64,000 bases of DNA, from positions 5,413,501 through 5,477,500 of the forward strand of contig NC_083531.1 of NCBI RefSeq assembly GCF_032362555.1, given 5' to 3'. The translations under genes and the position numbers were made by a program. The DNA is from Amyelois transitella. Its lineage: Eukaryota; Arthropoda; Insecta; Lepidoptera; Pyralidae. Positions within the stretch are counted from its first letter, which is position 1. Every line of letters starts with the position of its first letter. Positions 20,001-42,533 of this stretch are shown here, piece after piece. The notes beneath the pieces are model-generated. The model did not search any database, was not told the DNA's origin, and saw nothing but the letters and a program-made list of their open reading frames with translations.

Positions 20001-23000
20001 CATACCCCTTAGTGATAAGGGTTGTACACACTTAATATTTTTTTTTTAAGTAGAAAGTTTTTATATGCCAAAACAATGTTTGCCGGGACAGCTAGTAGGT
20101 AGATAAAACTCTCTATTGCACCATAAGAGTAAAACATACAAAACATCACAAAACAGACAGAGATGGTACAAAGACGGAATTATCGCTAATGCAATCTCTT
20201 TCAGTCAACCTTACGTAGAAAGATTTAAAAAAAATCTATTATTGTAGCTTTAATAAGAGAAGAAAATGCTGCAGTGCAGTTTATCACCGCTTCTTCTTCA
20301 CTATTATTAAGCCATACAGCTGAACGCGGCCTATCAGTCTTTTTAAGACTGTTCGCCTCTGTCCACCCCGCAAGGTATATAGACGTGACTATCTTTCTAA
20401 CAGAAGTGACCACAGTGGAAGGCATAATCAGCCGGGTGATAGCCGGTCTCACCCAGGATCAAGACAGCAGGCGGGAACAGGATCCTGAGGCGGCTGTTCA
20501 GATCGAGGGGTACGTGGAGAGGCTCCAAGGTCTGAGGAGTCTGGACACGAGGTGGACGCTGTTGCTTGATGATATCACGGGTGAGTGGTGATTTATGTTT
20601 ATCATCATCTCATTACATACATTTTTTTAAAATTGGCAATCCATAAAATATATATATATTTTTCTTTTTTCAATATTAAATCACATAAATATATAAATCT
20701 GAACAATGTATTGTCTCGTCCACATTCTATTCTATGTTTAATTAATATTGTGAAGTTGACGTTGTTGAAGAAAATGCTGCAGTGCAGTTTGTTACCGCTT
20801 CTTCTGCACTGACGCCTTGGAAGCGGCAGTAAACTTAGTTTTTAAGTAATTTATTTGACGTCAACCAATGTTGCTAAACCATACGTATTGACAATTATTG
20901 AGCGATATATAGTATCCTATAGTAATGACTAAAAATTTTGAATTTGTGAATTTTTTTTTAATTTTGATTTCGAATTTTGAATTTGAATTTGAAAAAAAAA
21001 TTTGAATTTGAATTAGGAACTACTGTTATAGTGCCGTGTGGTTCCCGGCACCATTATAAAAATAGAAGAATAGAACAACTCCATCTCTTTCCCGTGGATG
21101 TCGTAAAAGGTGACTAAGCATATCCCTTATAAACATGGGAATCTGCTTTTGGGCGTTGGGCAAGCGACCTGTCACTATTTGAAACTCAATTCCATTATGA
21201 AGTCATGCAGCTGAGCGAGCCTTTCAATCAATTTCAAGATTCTTGGCTCTGTCTACCCCGCAAGGGACATAGACGTGATTATATATATTTGGATATACAT
21301 ACTATATATAGGATATTTGATTTCCATCTTTACAAAGTTTCATAAAATATATGTATGTAGATACATGTAAATGTTAAAAAAGAAAAAAATAAATAAATGT
21401 AAATGTCCTTTTGTGCGCGAGGCCGACTCGGGCTTGGCCGTTTTTTTTTTTTTTCACCATCCGTCCGCTCCAGGCAACTGCTTCGTGGAGAATCCCGAAG
21501 CGCCCCGCAAGGATCCACGCTGCGACAGGACAGAGTTCAAGAGGAGCAAAGATGAGGATCATACACTAGGAATATTCACCAGGGATGAGGTAAGACTATA
21601 GAATTTGAATGTGCAGTCGACAGCGTCGATGTGAATGCTGCAGTGCAGTTTGTTAGCCAAATAGCTGAACGTACATACATACATAAAATCACGCCTCTTT
21701 CCCGGAGGGGTAGGCAGAGACTACCTCTTTCCACTTGCCACGATCTCTGCATACTTCCTTCGCTTCATCCACATTCATAACTCTCTTCATACAAGCTCGG
21801 CGGTTTCGGGTACTTTTGAACTTTAGCTGAACGTGGCCAAGTGTTTTCAAGTCTGTTGGCTCTGTCTGCCCCGCAAGGGATATAGACGTGGCCGTATGTA
21901 TGTATGCAGTTTGTTACAGCTACGTATCGATATATAATTTAGTTCTACATTCATTCATGTTTTTTAAATGTAGACAATGTGTATTCGTCCGCGATTAAGA
22001 TTTAAGAGATCTGTATTTGTAAATTGACGTCCGATGAAAATGCTGCAGTGCAGTTTGTTCCGCAGCTTCTTCTACACATGCGCTTTGGAAGCGGTAGTAG
22101 TTATAATTAGATTTAAGTGATGTGACGTCAATAAGTGATACCTTGTATCTAATTTTGAAAATAAATCTATTCTATTCCATTCTAATTCGAATGTGCAGTT
22201 GACGGTGTCGAAGTGAATGCTGCAGTGCAGTTTGTTAGCCAAATAGCTGAACGTGGCCAAGTGTTTTCAAGTCTGTCGGCTCTGTCTGCCCCGCAAGGGA
22301 TATAGACGTGACCATATGTATGTTTGTATGTATGCAGTTTGTTACCGCTTCGTATTGATATATAATTTAGTTCTACATTCGTTCATGTTTTTTTTTTTAA
22401 TGTAGACAATGTGTCCACGTTTAAGATTTAAGAGATGTGTATTTGTAAATTGACGTCCTATGAAAATGCTGCAGTGCGGTTTGTTACCGTATCTTCAGCA
22501 CTGACGCTTCAGAAGCGACAGTGAACTTAGTTTTGAGTAATTTATTTGACGTCAACCAATGTTGTTAAACCAAAAGATGTGACAATTATGAAGCGATGTG
22601 CAGTATCCTATTAATGCATAAAAAATTTAAATTTAAATGACTTGATTTTTAATTGTGTTATAAAAAAGTAAGAGCCGGGTGGTTCCCGGCGACATTATAA
22701 AAAAACATGTACATCTGAATTGTAAAAAAATTAATCTTGAAAAGACTGATAGGCCACGTTCAGCTGTTTGGCTTACTGATAGAATTGAGATTCAAATAGT
22801 GACAGGTTGCCAGCACACCGCCTAAAAAAAGAATCCCATGTTTGTAAGCCCATCCCTTAATCGCCTTTTACGACATCCAAGGGGAAAGAGATGCGAGTGG
22901 TCCTATTCTTTTTTGTACCGGTGCCGGGGAACCACACGGCACTATACATATATTATATAATAAATTGAAAAAAATATAAGTATATAGAAATATGCAGAGA

Positions 23001-26000
23001 TCGTGGCAAGTGAAAAGAGGTACTATCTGTCTACCCCTCCGGGAAAGAGGCGTGTGTTTATGTATGATATCTCCCCTCCAGGTGTCAGACGAGCCCCTCC
23101 TGCCGCCGGCGGATCCGGAAACGGGATGTTACGACCAACTGGAGAGAGACGAGGTGATGAGCTTCAACACCAACTGCCCCGACTGCAACGCTCCGGCCGA
23201 TACCAACATGAAGCTCACGCGTTAGTATTGACATAATCAGTTCTACATTCATTCATGTTTTTTAATGTAGACAATGTGCATACGTCCACGATTTAGATTT
23301 AACAGATCTATGTATATTTGTAAATTGACGTCCGATGAAAATGCTGCAGTGCAGTTTGTTCCGCCGCTTCTTCTACACACGCGCTTCGGAAGCGGTAGTA
23401 GTTATAATTAGATTTAAGTTGTGTGACGTCAATAAGTGATACCTTGTGTCCAATTTTGAAAATTATTATATTCTATTCTAGTATATCGACAAGACAAATC
23501 TTTGAAAAAACGCTACTTCGTAAATACACATCTTTAAAAAGAATGCTACTTTGAAATGATAAATCTTTGAAAAATGCTACTTCGGAATGATAAATCTTTG
23601 TAAAACGCTACTGCAAAATGACAAATCTTTGAAAAATGCTACTTCGAAATGATAAATCTTTGAAAATTGCTACTTCGAAATGATGAATCTTTGAAAAATG
23701 CTACTTTGAAATGATAAATCTTAAAAAAAATGCTACTTCGAAATGACAAATCTCTGAAACGTGCTACTTTGAAATGACAAATACTTGAAAAATGCTACTT
23801 CGAAATGATAAATCTTTGAAAAATGCTACTTCGTAAAGACAAATCTTCGAAAAATGCTACTTCATAATAACAAATCTTTGAAAAGCGCTACTTCGAAATG
23901 ACAAATCTTATTGTAGGTAGCGATAAATTCTTCGCTCTTTGTAGGTGGCGTTAAATTCGTAACTTTTTGTAGGTGGCGTTAAATTCGCGCGAACGAAGGT
24001 GCGGCGAAAAGCCAGTGTCAATATATACTAACTGTCGAAATAATTAAGTTTTCATGTTGAAATAAATGTTTAATAAACGTGTTTTTTTTCCCACAGACAT
24101 TCCTCATTTCAAAGAAGTGGTCATAATGGCGACCAATTGTGATGCATGTGGACATAGGACTAATGAGGTGTGTATAATTAAATCAATCTACCTATTCCGA
24201 TCTCTGTTAATTATACATACATACATATGGTCACCCTTGCGATGTAGACAGAGCCAATAGTCTTGAAAAGACTGATAGGCCACGTTCAGCTGTTTGGCTC
24301 AACGATAGAATTGAGATTCAAATAGTGACAGGTTGCTAGCGCATCGCCTAAAACGAGAATCCCAAGTTTATAAGCCTGTCCCTTAGTCGCCTTTTACGAC
24401 ATCCATGGGAAAGAGATGATGTGATCCTTTTCTTTTTTTATTGGTGCCGGGAACCACACGGCACTTCAAAGACCATAAATCTAGCTTCTTCTACCTCCTG
24501 GCTTTAGTCCCGGTCGCATCCTCACCGCTAGTTGTAATACATACATACATACACATGGTCACGTCTATATCCCTTGCGGGGTAGACAGAGCCAACAGTCT
24601 TGAAAAGACTGAATGGCCACGTTCAGCTAGTTGTAATATCTTGTTTGTTTGTAAACTCTTTATTGCACATAAAAATAAATATAACAAATTACAAAACAGT
24701 TATTGGATTTAGAAGAATATGTACAATGGCGGACTTATCCCCAATGGGATTTCTTCCAGTCAACCAAAATCTTATTTTTTTTTTACCCGTCTAGGTGAAA
24801 TCGGGAGGCGGTATAGAAGATAAAGGTGTTAAGTTCGAGGTTCGCGTCGCGGGTAAGGAAGATTTCTCCAGAGATATACTCAAGGTAATGTGTTATATAA
24901 ATACATACATACATACATACATATATACACACTTTACATATGTTTTTATTTATTTATTTAGCACTCCAAACAAATACAATGTTAAACACAAACGGAACTG
25001 TTTCAGTTTATAATTTTTAAACAGATGTGCCTAAGTGCAGAAATATTTATAATAACTCCATCTCTTTCCCATGGATGTCGTAAAAGGCGACTAAGGGATA
25101 TAGGCTTACAAACTCGGGATTCTTTTTCAGGCGATGCGCTAGCAACCTGTCACTATTTGAATCTCAATTCTATCATTAAGCCAAATGGAACGTGGCCTTT
25201 CAGTCTTTTCAAGACTATTTGCTCTGGCTATCCTGTAAGGGATATAGACGTGACCGAATATGTATGTATGTATATAACAGTTCCGTTTGTGTTATACATT
25301 TTGTATCTGTTTGGAAATGTATGTATGTATAAGTGATACCTTGTATCCAATTTTAAAAATAAATCTATTCTATTCTATATCAATTCTATGTAAGATAATT
25401 CTCATTTCTATCATAAAGCCAAATAGCTGAACGTGGCCTTTCAGTCTTTTCAAGACTATTTGCCCTGTCTACCCCGCAAGGGATATAGACGTGACCAAAT
25501 ATGTATGTATGTATAAGTGATACCTTGTATCCAATTTTGAAAATAAATCTATTCTATTATATTCTACTAGCGACCCGCCCCGGCTTCGCACGTTTGCAAA
25601 ATTCGGAAAAAAATATACATAAAAACCTCCTCTTGAATCACTCTACCTGTTACAAAAAACCGCATCAAAATCCGTTGCGTAATTTTAAAGATTTAAGCAT
25701 ACATACAAACAGACTGAAATAGCGACTTTGTTTTATACTATGTAGGTAGTGATACTAGCTGTGCCCGCGACTTCGTCCGCGTGGAATTGTTATTTTGGGC
25801 ATCATTTATTTTTGCGTACGCTACGCGACTTTGTTTTATACTACGTATGTAGTGATTAACCATTAATTGCATGATTTTTCCTATTTTTTAAAAATAAATC
25901 AGGTTGATGTAATTAATGCTCTAGATTAAAGGAAAAATATTTAAAAAATCCTAGTATAAATTAGAATTTGAATTATTTAAAAAACAGTGATGAAAATTTA

Positions 26001-28171
26001 CATCATTATGCATTGTTACATATGTATATAGCTCAGTACTAAATAAGTCAAAAGATATTGTTTACTTATTCTCCTTTATTCTAAATGATAATTTAATAAA
26101 CAATTATTATTTTTATTCAAGCACAAATTAACTCCACATTGATTACACGAAATTGAGGAATAAGCCTTTACATTTGGGAAATTTACACCGAAGTGACCTT
26201 TCTTTTTTTTTTTATTGTAATTCTTCTTCTAGTAGACTGGTACTAGGGTTTTGTTGTACGCAATAGTCATTTATAAAGTTGCCAGCAACAACAAGTTTAC
26301 AGTTTTTGAGTACCTTTTTTTCTTCACTAAATGTTATCATTGAAATTTCCATCATCATGCAAAGAAGGGTTAACTTCTAGTCAGAAACGTGTACGATGTC
26401 AATACCCGAGCTGGAGCTGGAGGTGGGCGGGCGCGCGCTGGGCGGGCGGTTCTCCACCGCGGAGGGGCTCCTCAGGGCCACCGCCGACCAGCTGGCGGGG
26501 TCGCCGGAGCTGTGCGGCGACGCCCCCGCCATGGCCAGGGGCAGTTTGGACCGGTGAGAGAGCGCTTTGAGATTGTTTTTATATATATATACATATGTAC
26601 GTGCATACATATATATGTACCTACATACATATGTACAAAAATTCAAAATTTTTTATTCATTATTATAGGATATTATTATATCGCTTAATAATTGTCGTAT
26701 GGTTTAACAACTGTACATATATACAAACATACATACATACATACATACATGCATACATAAAATGCCGTGTGGTTCTCGGCACCAGTACACAAACAATAGG
26801 ACCACTCCATCTCTTTCCTATGGATGTCGTAAAAGGCGACCAAGGGATAGGCTTACAAACTTGGAATTCTTTTTTAGGCGATGGGCTGTCACTATTTGAA
26901 TCTCAATCCTATCATTAAGCCAAATAGCTGAATGTGACTTATCAGTCTTTTCAAGACTGTCGGCTCTGTCTACCCCGCAAGGAATATAGACATGATTATA
27001 TGTATGAATGTATGTACGAATTGTTACGTATTAAGGTGAGGGTAACTTAATAATAAATAGTCTCGTTCCATCCGCCGTTGTTTTACTTCGTACCTACATG
27101 ACACGAATAAATAAAATAATGACCATAACAAAAATTACTGATCAAACCCATTGCTGCAGGTTCATTGCGAAACTGAACGAAGTGTTGGACGGTGAGCGCG
27201 CAGTGACTCTAGTGTTGGACGACCCCGCCGGGAATTCTTATGTTCAGAGCTTGGCCGAAGATCCGTCAACGCCTGACGATGGTAAGAGTATATCTATCTT
27301 TACACACAACTGACTGACTGAAGTCTGACATATCAAATTCAAAATTTTTATTCATTATTATAGGATACTTCATATAGCTTAATAATTGTCATGTTACCGT
27401 GTGGTTCCCGGCACCAATAGAAAAGTAAAAGGCGACTAAGGGATACGCTTACAAACTTGGATTTCTTTTTTAGGCGATGCGCTAGCAACCTGTCACTATT
27501 TGAATCTCAATTCTATCGTTAAACCAAACAGCTGAACGTGGCCTTTCAGTCTTTTTAAGAATATTAGCTCTGTCTACCCCGCAAGGGATATAGACGTGAC
27601 CATATATATGTATGTATGTATTGTCAAAACGTATGGTTTAACAACATTGTTTGACGTCAAATAAATTACTTAAAACTAAGTTTGCTGCCGCTTCCAAGGC
27701 GTCAGTGCTGAAGAAGCGGTAACAAACTATCAACCTCACAAACCGCTTAATGATAGAATAAAGACGTGATTATATGTATGCGTACTGTAAGTATGGAGAT
27801 CCGTGGGTCCTTTAAAAAAACACAAATATACTGCTAAGAAAAGAAAATGATTTATTCACTACACACACTCGATGTTTTAAAGAAAATTGATAAAATACAC
27901 GGAACGATCTGAAAGGAGGTTTGCGGCGGACTGACTCGTCACCCTATTGAAAAACAGTTTTATATAAATTTACAATGCGTATGCTATCAATCGCTGCATA
28001 TTAATTATGAATATAACAATACGTATATATTGTTACCACACTTGTAAACTAATTAAAAATCAATTTACTTCTGTTTCAGGTGTCAAAATTACGAGATACG
28101 AGCGCACATACGAACAAAATGAAGAGCTTGGTCTAAATGATATGAAGACTGAGGGATATGAAAACAGCTAG
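17030..28171 (+). CDS. Zpr1: Zinc finger protein ZPR1 (11 exons)
   Basis: Exons: 17030-17134, 17856-17989, 19035-19153, 20404-20580, 21474-21589, 23082-23220, 24097-24167, 24795-24884, 26381-26553, 27160-27281, 28080-28171 (1338 nt, 445 aa; vertebrate ZPR1 is about 460). Two C4 zinc fingers each begin a ZPR1 module: Cys29/32 with Cys58/61, and Cys249/252 with Cys278/281. Family signatures are present in both halves: [13 protein letters not shown] and [11 protein letters not shown] after the first cysteine pairs, [30 protein letters not shown], and the C-terminal [17 protein letters not shown]1 proteins bind eEF1A and, in animals, are tied to growth-factor response and SMN function. The first ATG giving the family N-terminus (MCSVDQKP) is used; the frame is open further upstream but that stretch is not ZPR1-like. 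Three of its acceptors (exons 3, 4, 6) are immediately preceded by retroelement tails. A candidate ATTAAA poly(A) signal is at 28313-28318. Confidence 0.97.
17595..17720 (-). repeat. SINE-like repeat fragment in ZPR1 intron 1
   Basis: Tail-proximal 120 bp. A related forward fragment lies 50 bp upstream (about 17445-17544), so the two tails face each other. Confidence 0.75.
18026..18492. repeat. Head-to-head pair of SINE-like repeats in ZPR1 intron 2
   Basis: Inverse full copy 18026-18270 and forward headless copy 18282-18492. The inverse copy's tail lies 35 bp from the ZPR1 exon 2 donor. Confidence 0.85.
18496..18733 (-). repeat. tRNA-headed SINE in ZPR1 intron 2
   Basis: Inverse copy, near complete; the B box is damaged (GATTCGAAACCACG). 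Confidence 0.88.
18773..19029 (+). repeat. SINE-like repeat ending at the ZPR1 exon 3 acceptor
   Basis: Complete copy, head GGTTCCCGGCACCAAT to a TATGTATGTAT tail. The tail ends only a few bases before cattccag, the acceptor of exon 3 (AG at 19033-19034). Confidence 0.9.
19432..20096. mobile_element. Cluster of three Helitron-like elements, families A, B and D
   Basis: Inverse family A (19432-19616), forward family B (19617-19875, ending GGGCACAGCTAGT) and forward family D (about 19876-20096, ending TTTGCCGGGACAGCTAGT) sit end to end in ZPR1 intron 3. Confidence 0.85.
20295..20392 (+). repeat. SINE-like 3' half ending at the ZPR1 exon 4 acceptor
   Basis: Starts at TTAAGCCATACAGCTGAACG and ends ATAGACGTGACTAT. 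Eleven bases (ctttctaacag) separate it from exon 4 at 20404. Confidence 0.88.
21030..21290 (+). repeat. SINE-like repeat (RTE-type tail)
   Basis: Full-length forward copy with several changes, in the ZPR1 intron before exon 5. Confidence 0.85.
21605..22620 (+). repeat. Tandem duplication of a composite repeat in ZPR1 intron 5
   Basis: Two units (about 21605-22185 and 22187-22620) share the same composite order: TGCAGTGCAGTTTGTTAGCC joined to a SINE 3' half, then TTCATTCATGTTTTTT and the CTGCAGTGCAG-containing repeat. A third partial unit is at 23236-23480 after exon 6. Only unit 1 carries the LINE insert. Confidence 0.8.
21673..21823 (-). mobile_element. RTE-like LINE 3' fragment nested in a duplicated SINE
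   Basis: About 151 bp, flanked by the 11-bp duplication tagctgaacgt at 21662-21672 and 21824-21834. The sister duplicate at about 22187-22330 has the same SINE junction without the insert. Confidence 0.92.
22735..22945 (-). repeat. SINE-like repeat, tail missing
   Basis: Inverse copy ending in the full head GGAACCACACGGCAC. A forward head fragment (22675-22705) lies just before it. Confidence 0.8.
22990..23068 (+). mobile_element. RTE-like LINE 3' end abutting ZPR1 exon 6
   Basis: The last about 80 bp of the LINE (GCAGAGATCGTGGCAAGTG through the GGCGTG-tail junction) ends 13 bp before the acceptor AG of ZPR1 exon 6 at 23080-23081, in the same orientation as the gene. Confidence 0.85.
23488..23912 (+). 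repeat. About 31-bp minisatellite in ZPR1 intron 6
   Basis: About fourteen units of the type AAATCTTTGAAAAATGCTAC plus TTCGAAATGAT, with point variation between units. It is followed at 23915-23990 by three short GTAGGTGGCGTTAAATTCG units. Confidence 0.9.
24213..24630 (-). repeat. Two SINE-like repeats in ZPR1 intron 7
   Basis: A full inverse copy (24213-24466), with tail 45 bp from the exon 7 donor, and a second tail-proximal fragment (24536-24630). Confidence 0.85.
25050..25566 (+). repeat. Two SINE-like repeats, each followed by a CTATTCT-tailed repeat end
   Basis: Copies at 25050-25275 and 25386-25515. Both the second SINE tail and an extra TATG tract at 25316 pass into AAGTGATACCTTGTATCC and then AATAAATCTATTCTATT. 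The same junction recurs at 37710-37775. Confidence 0.8.
25566..25807 (-). mobile_element. Helitron-like family A element followed by family B end
   Basis: Family A 25566-25752, then one base later a family B 3' fragment (25754-25807), repeating the A-B adjacency seen at 19.6 kb. Confidence 0.82.
26762..27017 (+). repeat. SINE-like repeat in ZPR1 intron 9
   Basis: Forward copy with full head and TATGAATGTATGTA tail, preceded by CATA repeats. Confidence 0.85.
27393..27780 (+). repeat. SINE-like repeat followed by inverse CTGCAG-box repeat
   Basis: The SINE copy 27393-27622 lacks about 45 bp after the head. From 27625 an inverse copy of the repeat with TTGCTGCCGCTTCCAAGGCG follows. Confidence 0.75.
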
Positions 28172-28655
28172 TCTAATTTTGGCCGTGGGCGTCTTCGCGC
28201 GCGATTCGAGCATTGTCAAGTTTTTTTTTTAAATAAGTGCTTATTTTGAATTGAAGATTTAAAATTGTAGAGACAAGAAATATATTTATGTTTACAAAAA
28301 TGTAGTTGTTTTATTAAATCCCTCATGCTGCCACTATTTAAGGTATGTACGACTAAATTATAAATAATTTATGATCCAGCTACACAGTTTAAACATAAAA
28401 GGTAATCATTATCGAAAGAGTTTTTTCTTAAATACATGACAAACATATTGTCTAAGATATTAAAAAAATCTTTTGACGATGGAAAAAATAAAAATAAAGA
28501 ATGCTGTAGGAAATTTTTTCGGTATTTCCGCTGAATATTCCACATACATGGGTACTTGGTTATTTTTACGTTACACAGCGAGGATATAAAAGAACTTCAG
28601 ATGTCAGGCCGCATATGAATATTTGTTTTGCTTCACGATGAAAAGAAGTCGTATC

Positions 28656-28702
28656 TGACATCATTTCATTTGATGTCAACGTCAAAGTGACATTAAATGT
28701 CA
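28656..28702 (+). promoter_or_regulatory. Cluster of TGACA/TGTCA half-sites upstream of RBM48
   Basis: Four copies in 47 bp (28656, 28674, 28688, 28698), 160 bp before the ATG. Probably within the promoter region. Confidence 0.4.
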
Positions 28703-28860
28703 ATTATTAACTATTGATTTCTCGATTTTTTGCAGAGATTTCTTGACATTTTCTCAGATTATTTTTGTTTTGTTTGTTTAATTTTTTTTTGGAACAAATA
28801 AACGTTAACACATCGAAATCAACAAAATCACTAATTTTAAAGTCTTCCAAAATAGATATA

Positions 28861-29982
28861 ATGTCCGATAGTTGTAAGGAAAAAGTAGTTTTACCTCATC
28901 ACGAGCAACAAGAGCTGTGTACAACGCGCCTCCCATATCGCCAAGGGAGGAAATTAACCGCTGTAAAGGTAAAGGACTTATTATTTCTAAGCGTTTTAAA
29001 CAATCTTTGTGTATAAGCTGCATACCTATAAGAAACTCTCCATGTTATGATATATATATACTGACCTGTTAGAAAATTATGTAAAAAGTAACATTGCTAT
29101 GCTTTTAAAACATTAAATATACACTTACAGGTATACACCATCAACAATGAATCTAACCACCTTCTAATTTTTGGAGTACCATCGCTAAACCTGCGGCAAG
29201 AGGTGAAGTCACTATTTGCAAGGTTCGGCAAACTTCTACAGTTTAACATAACTAATGATCATCCAGCAGAGATTTTCACTGAAACATACCATGCTAAATA
29301 CGAACGAATACAGTCCGCACGTGTAGCTAAGCGTATGGTTGACGCGAAGAACTTTTACGGTGGCTCATTGCATGTATGTTACGCTCCCGAATTCGAAAGT
29401 ATTGATGAAGCGAGACGGAAGATATTTAAAAGACGACAAGATGTCTTATTTAGATTAAGGAATTTAGATGCAGAGGTTATTGAAAAGAAATCTGAAAACA
29501 AAGAATTTGATACAGTAATTGAGAATAATGAAGAAAATAAAAGAACTATGAATATGGGTGAAGAAAATACGATAATTGTATGTAAAAAGAAAAGAAAAAA
29601 TAATAAGATGCAACCTGTACCTATCATTAATGAAATAACTGAAGAGTTTAATGAAATTAATGAGTCTAATTTTAATGATAGAAATTTTACTAATAATAAG
29701 CCTAGTTGTAGTAAAGTTAGAAATGTTAACAATAAAAACAGTTTTAGTGTTAATAAACCAAATTTAACTGATTTTAATGACAAAAGTGATAAAATTGATG
29801 ACCTTTCAAAACTTGTTAAGATGAATGATGTAGAAATTGTAGATTTCACTTCTACAGAAAAGGAGGTTCTCACAAACATAAATGCATCATTAAATTATGA
29901 TAAGTTTGGTAATGAAGTTATTAAAAAAATTCCTTATAAACCTTTGAATAAGATAATTTTTAACATCAATAATAAAAAATAA
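28861..29982 (+). CDS. Rbm48: RNA-binding protein 48 (RBM48), 2 exons
   Basis: Exons 28861-28968 and 29131-29982 (960 nt, 319 aa). Exon 1 encodes LCTTRLPYRQGRKLTAVK and the join gives KVYTINNESNHLL, the characteristic start of the RBM48 RRM. The RRM covers about residues 37-115 and includes LLIFGVPSL, a ribonucleoprotein core near FARFGKL, AKRMVDAKNFYGG and the family hallmark LHVCYAPEFES. RBM48 works with ARMC7 in U12-type (minor) intron splicing in other organisms. After residue about 135 the protein is Asn/Lys/Glu-rich, of low complexity and probably disordered, with a basic patch KKKRKNNK. The intron is an ordinary 162-bp GT/AG intron. The gene starts 690 bp after the ZPR1 stop on the same strand. 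AATAAA at 29981-29986 overlaps the stop codon and could serve as poly(A) signal. Confidence 0.95.
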
Positions 29983-30075
29983 TAAAAGATTGTTTATTGT
30001 TTTATTAGTTGTAGCCTGTGGATTTTATTGTAGCTAGTAGTATTGTAGCCTCTATAAATTATTTTAATGTCTACG

Positions 30076-30200
30076 TTATGGCGCAGCGGTAGCGCGCTTG
30101 CGTGTGATATCGGTGGTCCCGGGTTCGAATTCCGGCCAGGGCATAATCTGGAAGGAACTTTTATCTATACATATAAGTAAAGTACTTAAGTATTATATAA
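30076..30200 (+). repeat. tRNA-headed SINE, 5' part
   Basis: ATGGCGCAGCGGTAG and GGTTCGAATTCCGGC boxes are present, but the rest diverges after about 75 bp. It lies in the RBM48/beta-tubulin spacer. Confidence 0.7.
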
Positions 30201-30227
30201 CATAGAATTGTTGAGTTGAAATATATG

Positions 30228-30350
30228 CATGAAAACAGTAATGAGTGTAGAGGAAGCGGGAGAGGTCTGTAAGGATCGTAGCAAGTGGAATTCCCTAGTC
30301 TCTGCCTACCCCAACGGGAAACAGGCGTGATGGTATGTATGTATGTATTG
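30228..30350 (+). mobile_element. Diverged RTE-like LINE 3' fragment
   Basis: Recognisable as the LINE 3' end (GAGTGTAGAGGAAGCGGGAG, GTCTCTGCCTACCCC, GGCGTGATGG, TATG tail), but with many substitutions compared with the copy at 9.2 kb. It probably represents an older subfamily. Confidence 0.75.
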
Positions 30351-30367
30351 TTGAGTTAGTCTGTTAG

Positions 30368-30586
30368 TTTTAAGCCCTCAAGGATGAATAATTTTCACCG
30401 TCTTTTTACATCTTCCATTATTTCTTCGCTCCTTATAGTTGCAGCGCGATGTTATATAGCCTAAAGCCTTCCTCGATAAATGGTCTATTCGACACAAAAA
30501 GAATTTTTCAATTCGAACCAGTAGTTCCTGAGATTAGCGCGATCAAACAAACAAACTCTTCAGCTTTATAATATTAGTATAGATAT
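30368..30586 (-). mobile_element. Helitron-like element, family B, 3' end lost
   Basis: Inverse copy from AGCCCTCAAGGATGAATAAT to ATATTAGTATAGA. Confidence 0.82.
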
Positions 30587-30919
30587 AGATTTAATAGGTA
30601 TAACATACTGCAAAGTTTCATGAAATTCGTTCCGAAGCTTTTGCACGAAAAAATACAAACACATCATTACATAACAAACTTTCACATATAATATTAATTT
30701 GGGTTTTAATAAAATTGCAGAAATTTAGTACAGTTTTTTTAATTTTAAATAACAATTTCATCATATATTATGACTTAACAATTTATATTTCATAGCTTCA
30801 ACTTTTTTTAACTGTCGTAGGTACCTACATTTAATTCTATTGCATTTAAAAATCTCAATAGAGTTACAGTATTTTTTTCTTGGATAAAATATATTCTTCA
30901 AACTTTAGTATTTCTTTAG

Positions 30920-31137
30920 TGCGGTGTGGTTCCCGGCACCAATAGAAAAATGAATAGGACCCCTCCGTTTCTTTCCCATGAATGGCGTTAAAGGCGACTA
31001 AGGGATAGGCTTATAAACTTGGGATTCTTCATTTAGGCGACGGGCCAGCAACCTGTAACCTGGCCTATCAGTCTCTTCAAGACTGTTGGCTCTGTCTACC
31101 CCGCAAGGCATATAAACGTAGTTATATGTAGTATGTA
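30920..31137 (+). repeat. SINE-like repeat, about 45 bp deleted
   Basis: Head and tail present; the segment CACTATTTGAATCTC through GCTGAACG is missing. Confidence 0.8.
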
Positions 31138-31260
31138 AGTAAAATTTCTTAAGTGTCGCATTTATATTCATTTAAGACTTAAGTTATGTAGGTATGTATT
31201 GAAAACCTCATTTAATTACTTAAATAATTCTTAGTTTAATTGTCATTATTAAATTATATT

Positions 31261-31266
31261 TTTATT
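31261..31266 (-). terminator. Candidate poly(A) signal of beta-tubulin
   Basis: AATAAA on the minus strand 26 nt after the stop codon. Very short 3' UTR if used. Confidence 0.5.
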
Positions 31267-31291
31267 TGGCTCCGACTAGAGACTAGACTAC

Positions 31292-42292
<11,001 letters not shown>

Positions 42293-42533
42293 TTTGAATA
42301 AATTTTCACTAAAACACGCCGCGGAGACACTGCTTCGAAGATGTGGCGATGCTAAACTATTTTGAGATCTAGCGCGCGCGCACGCGTTCGTATTTCATTC
42401 ATAGACGTATTTTCTTATGACTACATCGTAACAGCAGTCCTAGCTGTATTGTAACTGTGTCTGTGACTAAAAATTGTAATTATTATTGCAATAAATACGC
42501 TGAGAGCGTTAGCGTAGAAGTGAGAGGTGCATA

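Larger units (their letters stand above)
29983..31291. other. Spacer between RBM48 and beta-tubulin 3' ends
   Basis: Convergent 3' ends. Contents: tRNA-SINE head (30076-30200), diverged LINE end (30228-30350), Helitron-like B (30368-30586), AT-rich unique DNA, and a SINE-like copy (30920-31137). Confidence 0.6.

Noticed and set aside
29379..29879. 166-codon frame antisense to RBM48
   Set aside because: Shadow of the low-complexity Asn/Lys/Glu coding sequence; no family resemblance.
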